Of a DNA stretch of 7,706 nt, positions 1 through 5,828 are shown piece after piece (the stretch's first letter is position 1; every line of letters begins with the position of its first letter). A program made the translations under genes and the position numbers. The notes below the pieces were generated by a model. The model made no database searches and was not told the DNA's origin. It saw nothing but the letters and a program-made list of their open reading frames with translations. Source of the DNA: an uncultured Clostridia bacterium (GTDB taxonomy: Bacteria > Bacillota > Clostridia > TANB77 > CAG-508); assembly GCA_944393275.1 (NCBI GenBank), contig CALXZQ010000054.1:1-7706 (forward strand). Direction: 5' to 3'.

Positions 1-2711
1 GGGCAAGGATCATTTCTTCCTATCTTTGGTCCTTCATTAACAATTGTTTTCTTAACTCCATCTGTGCCTTGAGAAAGTTTTCCATCTACAAGATTAATCT
101 CTGGTAGTTTTTCAAATCCCTCACCTGTTACTTTAGCGCTTTGTGTCCTTACAACATTTCCTGCTTTTTCAACATTTGATAGAATTTTTACAACATCTAA
201 TTTTATATTAGCTGTCATTTCTTCAAACATTTCTGTTCCTTCTATTCTATATTGTACAACTGGATCTTTTTGAGCATAAGCACGAAGTCCTATACCATTT
301 TTTAATTCATCCATGTTATCAATATGTTCCATCCATTTTTCGTCAACTACTTTTAATAATACAACTCTTTCTAATTCTCTCATTTCTTGTTCGCCGAATT
401 CTTTTTCTTTTTCATTGTATTTTTCTGTAGCTTTTTTAACTAATTCATCTATAACTTTTTCAGAATCTATTTTTTCTTCGCTCAAAGCATCTATCTTATC
501 AATTCCAAATGTTGCTAATATTTCTTGAGATAGTGCCTCTCTATTTATAGTCTCACCTTCTGAAACATTACAATGCATTAAAACAATTTCTTCTGCAATA
601 CTTGAAATCATACGTAATATATAGTCTTTTAAGCTATTTCCATCAAGAACCTCTCTTCTTTGAGCATATATAATCTCTCTTTGAGCATTCATAACATCAT
701 CGTATTTTAATACATTCTTTCTTATACTAAAGTTTCTTCCTTCAACTTTCTTTTGAGCTGTTTCAACAGCATTAGTTATTATTCTAGATTCTATAGGTAA
801 ATCTTCTGAAGCGCCTAATTTTTCATAAACTTTTGTTATTGCATTTCCACCAAATATTTTCATTAAATCATCGTCTAGACCAATGAAGAATCTTGATTCT
901 CCAGGGTCTCCTTGACGTCCACTACGTCCTCTTAATTGGTTATCAATTCTTCTAGATTCATGTCTTTCTGTACCAATTATTTTTAGACCACCTGCTTGAA
1001 TAACTTTTTCTTTTTCTTCTTTGATTTCATTTTCATATTTAGCTTGTAACTCTGCAAAAGTCTTTCTTGCATTTAATATATCTTGATTATCTGTTTCGTT
1101 ATATGTTGTAGATTCTTCTATTAACTCTGCAGGTATCTTTTTAGCTTTCATTTCTTGTTTTGCTAAATATTCGCTATTTCCTCCAAGCATAATGTCAGTA
1201 CCACGTCCTGCCATGTTAGTAGCAATTGTTACAGAACCAAATTTACCTGCTTGAGCTATAATTTCTGCCTCTTTTTCATGTGCTTTAGCATTTAATACTT
1301 GGTGTCTTATACCTTCTTTTGTTAAAATCTTACTTAATTTTTCAGACTTTTCTATTGAAACTGTACCAATTAAAACAGGTTGTCCTTTTTCATGACTTTG
1401 TTTTACTTCTTTTACTACTGCTCTAAATTTAGCATCCTCATTTTTATAAATAACATCTGGATGATCTTTTCTTATCATAGGTTTATTTGTAGGAATAGAT
1501 ACAACGTCTAATTTATATATTTCTTCGAATTCTGCTTCCTCTGTCATAGCAGTACCTGTCATTCCTGCTAATTTTTCATACATTCTAAAGTAGTTTTGGA
1601 ATGTAATTGTAGCTAATGTTTTAGATTCATCTGCTATTTTTACTTTTTCCTTAGCTTCAATTGCTTGATGTAATCCGTTGTTGTATCTTCTACCATACAT
1701 TATACGTCCAGTAAATTCGTCAACAATTAATACTTCTCCATCTTTTACAATGTAGTCTATATCTTTTTTCATAACACCATGCGCTCTTAAAGCTTGGTTA
1801 ATATTGTGAACTATTTCTGAATTTTCTAAATCATTTAGGTTTTCTAGTTTAAAGTATTCTTCTGCTTTTTTAATACCCTTTTGTGTTAATGACGCTGATT
1901 TAGCTTTTAAATCAACTATATAATCATATTTTTCGTTATCTTCTGCTTGACTAAAGTCTTTTACATCTTCTTCTATTAATACTTTTGCATCTAATCCTCT
2001 TACAAAAGCATCAGCTTTTTTATAAAGTTCAGATGATTTATTTGCTCTACCAGATATAATAAGTGGTGTACGAGCCTCATCTATTAATATACTATCTATT
2101 TCGTCTACAATAGCATAATGTAATTTTCTTTGAACTAATTGTTCTTTATATATAACCATATTATCTCTTAGATAATCAAATCCAAATTCATTGTTTGTTC
2201 CATAAGTTACATCACAAGCATACGCTGCTTTTTTTAGACTAGGTTCCATTCCATTAATAACTAGTCCAACAGATAAACCTAGGAATTTATATAGTTTTCC
2301 CATCCACTCACTATCTCTTTTTGCAAGGTAGTCGTTTACCGTTATAACATGAACTCCTTCTCCAGCAAGTGCATTTAAATATACTGGTAGTGTTGCGACA
2401 AGTGTTTTTCCTTCACCAGTTTTCATTTCTGCAATTCTTCCTTGGTGTAGTATGATACCACCTATTAATTGCACATCGAAATGTCTTAATCCTAAAACTC
2501 TTTTTGATGCTTCTCTAACAACAGCAAAAGCTTCTGGCAATATGTCGTCTAGAGTTTTACCATCTTCTAGCTCCTTTTTAAAGTACTCTGTTTTTTCTCT
2601 TAATCCCTTATCTGATAATTGTGCCACAGCAGGTTCTAATTCGTTTATTTTCTTCACTATTGGCATTACTCTTTTTACTTCTTTTTCACTGTAAGATTTA
2701 AAAATTCCCAT
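1..2711 (-). CDS. secA: Preprotein translocase ATPase SecA (3' end cut by window edge)
   Basis: SecA is the cytosolic ATPase that pushes unfolded preproteins through the SecYEG channel. From the ATG at 2711 the minus strand reads without a stop for 903 codons to the left edge. Visible motifs: Walker A MKTGEGKT (residues 96-103), the Q-rich start of the first nucleotide-binding fold (GGIILHQGRIAE), Walker B VDEIDSILIDEARTPL (about 202-216; most homologues have DEVD), the preprotein cross-linking domain, LAGMTGTA, and in the second motor fold TNMAGRGTDIMLGG and LRGRSGRQGDPG. The last readable residues are GRNDPC followed by part of a Pro codon. This is the beginning of the zinc-binding SEC-C tail, so only about 15-20 residues should be missing. 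That tail, plus full length, indicates the housekeeping SecA, not a SecA2. The start is supported by AGGAGG at 2722-2727, 10 bases upstream. The ribosome-hibernation gene that often precedes secA in Firmicutes is not upstream here; a divergent gene is. Confidence 0.98.
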   Translation of the reverse strand, partial: MGIFKSYSEKEVKRVMPIVKKINELEPAVAQLSDKGLREKTEYFKKELEDGKTLDDILPEAFAVVREASKRVLGLRHFDVQLIGGIILHQGRIAEMKTGEGKTLVATLPVYLNALAGEGVHVITVNDYLAKRDSEWMGKLYKFLGLSVGLVINGMEPSLKKAAYACDVTYGTNNEFGFDYLRDNMVIYKEQLVQRKLHYAIVDEIDSILIDEARTPLIISGRANKSSELYKKADAFVRGLDAKVLIEEDVKDFSQAEDNEKYDYIVDLKAKSASLTQKGIKKAEEYFKLENLNDLENSEIVHNINQALRAHGVMKKDIDYIVKDGEVLIVDEFTGRIMYGRRYNNGLHQAIEAKEKVKIADESKTLATITFQNYFRMYEKLAGMTGTAMTEEAEFEEIYKLDVVSIPTNKPMIRKDHPDVIYKNEDAKFRAVVKEVKQSHEKGQPVLIGTVSIEKSEKLSKILTKEGIRHQVLNAKAHEKEAEIIAQAGKFGSVTIATNMAGRGTDIMLGGNSEYLAKQEMKAKKIPAELIEESTTYNETDNQDILNARKTFAELQAKYENEIKEEKEKVIQAGGLKIIGTERHESRRIDNQLRGRSGRQGDPGESRFFIGLDDDLMKIFGGNAITKVYEKLGASEDLPIESRIITNAVETAQKKVEGRNFSIRKNVLKYDDVMNAQREIIYAQRREVLDGNSLKDYILRMISSIAEEIVLMHCNVSEGETINREALSQEILATFGIDKIDALSEEKIDSEKVIDELVKKATEKYNEKEKEFGEQEMRELERVVLLKVVDEKWMEHIDNMDELKNGIGLRAYAQKDPVVQYRIEGTEMFEEMTANIKLDVVKILSNVEKAGNVVRTQSAKVTGEGFEKLPEINLVDGKLSQGTDGVKKTIVNEGPKIGRNDPC

Positions 2712-2753
2712 TTATCTTTTGCCTCCTAAAATTTTAAAAAATTATACATTCGT

Positions 2754-2782
2754 ATGATATCACTAAATGAATTTTTGTGCAA
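2754..2782 (-). promoter_or_regulatory. Candidate sigma-A promoter of secA
   Basis: On the minus strand, TTGCAC (2777-2782) is followed by a 17-base spacer and TATCAT (2754-2759). These are close to the vegetative consensus TTGACA/TATAAT with ideal spacing. Transcription would begin near 2747, giving a leader of about 35 bases before the secA ATG. A second TATAAT-like box lies slightly downstream but has no convincing -35 partner. The assignment is by pattern only, in AT-rich DNA. Confidence 0.6.
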
Positions 2783-2863
2783 CCAATTTTTTAAAAAATA
2801 CATATATATAATTTTAATTTCATAATATTAAATAACTAATATTTGTAAAGGAAGGTAATTTTT

Positions 2864-3409
2864 ATGTTTATATATAATATTAAAGTTAGTGGTAGCAAGA
2901 TTTTCAAGGTTTTTGCAATAACTGTATCCGTTATTGTAATCATACTTTTTATAATATCTATCTACAGAATCTTTTTTGGTCCTAAAGAAAATTTTGACTA
3001 TAATGATTACATTGCTTCTACTATTAGTCCAATAGAGGCTAAAAATTATACTAACATCCTAAAAGCTGTACACGATGATATAGATTCTTATATTGGAACA
3101 AAAATAAGATTTTCTGGATATGTATATAGAGCAATAGATTTTAAAGATAATCAATTTGTATTAGCAAGAAATATGGTAATAAGTTCAGATTATCAAACTT
3201 TAATTGTGGGTTTTCTATGTGAGTCAGAAAAAATAAAGAATATGAGTGACAATACTTGGATTGAAATAACAGGTACAATTGAAAAAGGAGATTATCATGG
3301 GGATATACCTATTATTAAGGTAACTTCTTTAAAAGAAGTTGAGAAACCTATAGATGAATACGTTTATCCTCCTGATGATACATATATTCCTACTAATGGA
3401 ATAGTATAA
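2864..3409 (+). CDS. Membrane-anchored TIGR03943/DUF1980-like (YcgQ C-terminal type) protein
   Basis: A 181-residue protein with a short basic N-terminus, one hydrophobic segment (about residues 15-38, rich in Ile and Val) and a soluble remainder that should lie outside the membrane. Residues 74-170 follow the pattern I associate with the C-terminal domain of the TIGR03943/DUF1980 (YcgQ) family: a Y-IG-KIRFSGYVYR strand (76-89), QFVLAR (97-102), VGFLCE (115-120), TWIEITGTIE (131-140), DIPIIKV (147-153) and a closing YVYPPDD (166-172). The pattern suggests a small beta-barrel, OB-like fold. Bacillus-type family members have an N-terminal multi-helix region and usually a neighbouring permease (YcgR/DUF318). 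Here there is only one helix and no permease in view. The Cys-Cys pair I expect after QFVLAR-like motifs is replaced by SSD (107-109). The start is supported by AAAGGAAGG at 2847-2855. It is divergent from secA and ends at a terminator. Biochemical function is unknown; the family call is from memory of the motif pattern. Confidence 0.75.
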   Translation: MFIYNIKVSGSKIFKVFAITVSVIVIILFIISIYRIFFGPKENFDYNDYIASTISPIEAKNYTNILKAVHDDIDSYIGTKIRFSGYVYRAIDFKDNQFVLARNMVISSDYQTLIVGFLCESEKIKNMSDNTWIEITGTIEKGDYHGDIPIIKVTSLKEVEKPIDEYVYPPDDTYIPTNGIV

Positions 3410-3429
3410 AATTTTTATTCATTTTATAA

Positions 3430-3455
3430 TGGGGATTAAGCAAATCCCCATTTTT
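3430..3455 (+). terminator. Intrinsic terminator after the 2864-3409 gene
   Basis: TGGGGATT (3430-3437) pairs perfectly with AATCCCCA (3443-3450) across a 5-base loop and is followed directly by TTTTT. It lies 20 bases past the plus-strand stop codon and between two convergent genes. The minus-strand side has only a broken, AT-rich tail, so stopping the 3484-4578 transcript here is possible but weaker. Confidence 0.85.
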
Positions 3456-3483
3456 CTATAGCTAAATATTTATTTATATTCTA

Positions 3484-4578
3484 CTATCTTCCAAAAATTG
3501 CTTTTAATACTCCTTTGTCAATCAATGTAGAAAAAATATTTTTTAAAATAATTAATATTATAGGGCCTACAATCATTCCCATAACACCAATAAACTTGAA
3601 TCCTGTATACATTGCAATTAAAGTAAATATTGGGTGTATACCAATTTGTTTGCTTACTATTCTTGGCTCTATAATTTGCCTTACTGCACTCATTATTCCC
3701 CATAGTATTAGGATTGCTAATCCTAGCTTAAATTCTCCATTTAATGCAGAAATTATGGACCAAGGAACCATTACAGTCCCAGACCCTAAAATTGGAAGGG
3801 CATCTACAAATCCTATACCTAATGCAATTAATAATGGATATTCTACTCTAAGTCCTATAAACTTATAAATATATAATCCTACTATTGAAATAACAAATGA
3901 GACTAATATTAAGATAACTTGCGCTTTTAAATAACATCCTAACATTTTTGTTATATCTTTAAAATGTACCCATACTTTTTTTACCCACTCTTGTGGCATA
4001 TGATGTTCTAATTGATCAATCATATATATTTTATCTGTACAAATAAAATACAGAGAAAGAAATGTTATAACAACATAAATAGCAATTGTTGGAATTTCTG
4101 TAACAATATTTAATAATTTATTTAGAAAACCTCTTACCCAATTAGAAATATTTTCAAATATATCATTAGTTGAGTTTTGTATAATATTATTTAATTGTTC
4201 TGATAATTGTATTTTAGATAATTTCATATTATCCATTATTCCTTGTACTTGCACATATGCCTTATCAAAATAATCGTTAAATCCTTGTAATAATTTTGAT
4301 GTTTCTGAAACAAGTGTTGTAATTCCCCATACTAATAATCCTACAATTAACAAAATAGCAATAATAAAAATTATTATACTGCTTGTCCTTCTTTTAAATT
4401 TTAATTTCTTCATTAAAAATTTTATTGCAGGTTCTATAATTAATGATAATATAAATGCAACTAAAAAAGGCATATAAAAAACGGATAATTTAAATGCCAA
4501 ATATATTCCTATAATACTAAATATAAGGACTATTATTCTTCTAAATACCTTTGTCCAATATCCCATATCTATTATCAT
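3484..4578 (-). CDS. ytvI: Sporulation integral membrane protein YtvI-like (AI-2E/PerM family)
   Basis: A 364-residue polytopic membrane protein of the AI-2E/PerM transporter superfamily, best matching the sporulation branch YtvI. Hydrophobic segments lie near residues 12-30, 33-50, 67-90, 155-182, 215-240, 246-268, 283-300 and 314-345. A soluble region (about 92-150) sits between the third and fourth, as is usual in the family. Diagnostic stretches are GFVDALPILGSGTVMVPW (256-273), VRQIIEPRIVSKQIGIHP (299-316) and GVMGMIVGPIILIILK (331-346). In Bacillus subtilis ytvI belongs to the mother-cell sigma-E regulon; what it transports, if anything, is not established. The first ATG is preferred because AGGTGA (4583-4588) lies 4 bases upstream. 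The next Met codon (residue 5) would be too far from it. A possible sigma-E promoter precedes the gene (4595-4622). Length is normal and no defect is visible. Distinguishing YtvI from other AI-2E family members is by motif recall. Confidence 0.88.
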   Translation of the reverse strand: MIIDMGYWTKVFRRIIVLIFSIIGIYLAFKLSVFYMPFLVAFILSLIIEPAIKFLMKKLKFKRRTSSIIIFIIAILLIVGLLVWGITTLVSETSKLLQGFNDYFDKAYVQVQGIMDNMKLSKIQLSEQLNNIIQNSTNDIFENISNWVRGFLNKLLNIVTEIPTIAIYVVITFLSLYFICTDKIYMIDQLEHHMPQEWVKKVWVHFKDITKMLGCYLKAQVILILVSFVISIVGLYIYKFIGLRVEYPLLIALGIGFVDALPILGSGTVMVPWSIISALNGEFKLGLAILILWGIMSAVRQIIEPRIVSKQIGIHPIFTLIAMYTGFKFIGVMGMIVGPIILIILKNIFSTLIDKGVLKAIFGR

Positions 4579-4594
4579 GTTATCACCTAATATA

Positions 4595-4622
4595 ATTATA
4601 TGTAATTTGGAAAAAATTATGA
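4595..4622 (-). promoter_or_regulatory. Candidate sigma-E-type promoter of ytvI
   Basis: On the minus strand TCATAAT (4616-4622), a 13-base spacer and CATATAAT (4595-4602) resemble the mother-cell sigma-E pattern (TCATATT-like -35, CATACAnT -10), with one mismatch in each box. A start about 7 bases later leaves a leader short but sufficient to include the AGGTGA ribosome site. Known control of ytvI by sigma-E in B. subtilis makes this plausible; high AT content makes chance matches common. Confidence 0.4.
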
Positions 4623-4636
4623 GTTTAAAATATAGT

Positions 4637-4670
4637 TAAAGGCTGTATACTAAAAAATATACAGCCTTTA
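4637..4670 (-). terminator. Hairpin terminator-like structure after the CBS protein gene
   Basis: A perfect 13-bp inverted repeat (4637-4649 with 4658-4670, core AGGCTGTATA) encloses an 8-base loop. It lies 23 bases beyond the stop of the 4694-5131 gene and just ahead of the ytvI promoter region. On the minus strand the stem is followed by ACTATATTTT and not by a clean run of T, so termination may be partial. The stem itself is the strongest in this spacer. Confidence 0.65.
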
Positions 4671-4693
4671 TTAAAATTTAATTTTAAAATTTG

Positions 4694-5131
4694 TTATTCA
4701 GCATTTTCTGTTCCATTTTTACAAATATTTTCTATTGTAAAATATACTCCATTTTTATCTGTTGAGGGACTTTGTACTAAATCTGCTAAAGTAACCATTC
4801 CTATTACTTTTTTACCTTCAACTACTGGTATTCTTCTTACATGCAATTTATTCATTTTATTTTCTACATTTTCTATATCATCTGTAGGAGTACAACAACA
4901 TATATCACTTGTCATTATATCATTAACTTTTGTTGTTTTAGGATCTTTATCACAAGCAACACATCTTAAAACTAAATCTCTATCTGTAACAATACCTAAT
5001 ATTTCATTATTATTGTTACAAACAGGGATACAACCTATATGATTACCACCCATTTTTTTAGCACACTCAGCTATTGTAGTTTCTGGTGTACAAGTATATA
5101 TTTCATTACACATACAATCTTTAACTTTCAT
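4694..5131 (-). CDS. Cysteine-rich tandem CBS-domain protein
   Basis: A 145-residue cytoplasmic protein consisting almost entirely of two CBS domains, about residues 3-58 and 68-122. Such pairs form a Bateman module that commonly binds adenine nucleotides. Family landmarks: VKDCM at the start of the first repeat and VNDIMTSD at the second, GIVTDRDLV (46-54) with the TDRD nucleotide-contact motif, LHVRRIPVVEG (96-106) and GMVTLADLV (111-119). No catalytic or DNA-binding domain is attached, so the protein probably senses a ligand and acts through a partner. It is unusual in having 12 cysteines (6, 8, 14, 23, 34, 38, 57, 60, 78-80 and 137), including a run of three. The start is supported by AAAGGTAG at 5141-5148. 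It lies 74 bases after the 5206-5706 gene on the same strand and may be read from it or from its own promoter. A short tail after residue 122 has no recognised motif. The ligand is unknown. Confidence 0.92.
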   Translation of the reverse strand: MKVKDCMCNEIYTCTPETTIAECAKKMGGNHIGCIPVCNNNNEILGIVTDRDLVLRCVACDKDPKTTKVNDIMTSDICCCTPTDDIENVENKMNKLHVRRIPVVEGKKVIGMVTLADLVQSPSTDKNGVYFTIENICKNGTENAE

Positions 5132-5166
5132 ATATAAAACCTACCTTTCATAGAGTTGTATATAAA

Positions 5167-5196
5167 TATTTTGTCCATAAGATAGTTATACATTCA
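5167..5196 (-). promoter_or_regulatory. Possible forespore sigma-G/F-type promoter of the CBS gene
   Basis: On the minus strand TGAATG (5191-5196), a 17-base spacer and CAAAATA (5167-5173) resemble the sigma-G pattern TGAATA/CATACTA with one and two mismatches. The predicted start near 5160 is about 28 bases before the ATG, a sensible leader. It is a weak match in AT-rich sequence, and the same spacer could simply be part of a transcript from the upstream gene. Confidence 0.25.
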
Positions 5197-5205
5197 AGTA
5201 AAATT

Positions 5206-5706
5206 TTAAAAGATCGAATATTTATTTCCTATTCCATTGGAATATATGTCTCCAATATTCCCCATTCGGTTATTTTGAACATAATTTCTGCCATTTCTTG
5301 AAATATTTAACAATTTATTTAAAATCAATATCCTTAATAACTCTTTTAATAACTTACTTGGCCTTTTTTGTCTTCCATCCATTGTATCTTTAGCATTTGG
5401 ATTTCTTACATCTCCATTTCTAAGTTTTGGTTCTTCCCTAACTATTTCCATATATTCATCTAAATTTACATTAGCAATAATCGCATCTATCATTTCATTT
5501 ATTGTTGTATCATTTATAGGTTTTGTATTCATACTACATACTCTTGATACTATAGGTTCAAGCTTATTATATATATCTGGATACAATGAGCTATAGTCAA
5601 CTGCATATCTATCATAGTTTGAATTATATGTATTATTATATATTTCATTTGTAGGATTGTAACCTAATACTGATTTCATATATTCTTCATAATCTCTATT
5701 ATACAT
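5206..5706 (-). CDS. Asn/Tyr-rich hypothetical protein
   Basis: I do not recognise a named family. The 166 residues contain about 25 Asn and 15 Tyr. Residues 1-40 are tyrosine- and asparagine-rich (DYEEYMKSVLGY near the start). Residues 41-90 look like a compact helical core starting LYPDIYNKLEPIVSRVC. Residues 94-115 are charged and probably flexible. Residues 116-134 (KLLKELLRILILNKLLN and flanks) could form a basic amphipathic helix, and the end (136-166) is Asn/Gly-rich. No signal peptide, membrane segment or catalytic motif is visible. The start is well supported: AGGAGGG at 5715-5721, 8 bases from the ATG. That ribosome site lies inside a 15-bp hairpin described separately. The Asn/Tyr-rich ends recall spore-surface proteins of clostridia, and the neighbour two genes along is ytvI-like, so a sporulation role is a guess. 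It is a real gene by its ribosome site, codon-like composition and conserved-looking core; function is unknown. Confidence 0.8.
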   Translation of the reverse strand: MYNRDYEEYMKSVLGYNPTNEIYNNTYNSNYDRYAVDYSSLYPDIYNKLEPIVSRVCSMNTKPINDTTINEMIDAIIANVNLDEYMEIVREEPKLRNGDVRNPNAKDTMDGRQKRPSKLLKELLRILILNKLLNISRNGRNYVQNNRMGNIGDIYSNGIGNKYSIF

Positions 5707-5711
5707 TATAT

Positions 5712-5746
5712 TATCCCTCCTAACACATTATATGCTAGAAGGGATA
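5712..5746 (-). promoter_or_regulatory. 15-bp hairpin/palindrome enclosing the ribosome site of the 5206-5706 gene
   Basis: On the minus strand TATCCCTTCTAGCAT (5732-5746) pairs with GTGTTAGGAGGGATA (5712-5726) across the 5-base loop ATAAT. There are 12 Watson-Crick pairs and 3 G-U pairs, all within 15 consecutive positions. The right arm contains the whole AGGAGGG, so a transcript starting upstream would hide its own ribosome site. The loop side also contains CATATAAT (5727-5734), which could be a promoter -10 box; with AC at 5752-5753, 17 bases upstream, it resembles a sigma-K promoter. If transcription starts from that box the left arm is not transcribed, and the palindrome would act as DNA, for example as an operator. 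Confidence 0.5.
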
Positions 5747-5828
5747 AAAAAGTTACATGATATTTATTAAATTGTATAAATTAATACTAGAATATTTATA
5801 TTTTCTTTTTGTGATATATAATCATATA

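Noticed and set aside
313..528. Plus-strand open frame opposite secA
   Set aside because: It lies fully within secA on the other strand and its Ser/Phe/Asn-rich translation is what antisense of a Lys/Glu-rich AT-rich gene gives; no ribosome site seen.
2452..2694. Plus-strand open frame opposite the start of secA
   Set aside because: Antisense to the conserved N-terminal region of SecA, with low-complexity Ser/Phe translation and no family resemblance.
2801..2812. TATATATAAT run as a promoter -10 box for the 2864-3409 gene
   Set aside because: A TATAAT is present at 2807-2812, but no acceptable -35 box lies 16-18 bases upstream and the run is simple AT alternation, so a specific promoter cannot be supported.
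3518..3703. Second minus-strand frame inside ytvI
   Set aside because: Out of frame with the recognised protein, with an Asn/Tyr/Cys-rich meaningless translation.
3515..3868. Plus-strand open frame opposite ytvI
   Set aside because: Its hydrophobic look comes from reading the complement of codons for membrane helices; the minus-strand frame carries clear family motifs.
4671..4690. AT-only palindrome TTAAAAT/ATTTTAA
   Set aside because: Pure A-T symmetry of this length is expected by chance in this base composition.
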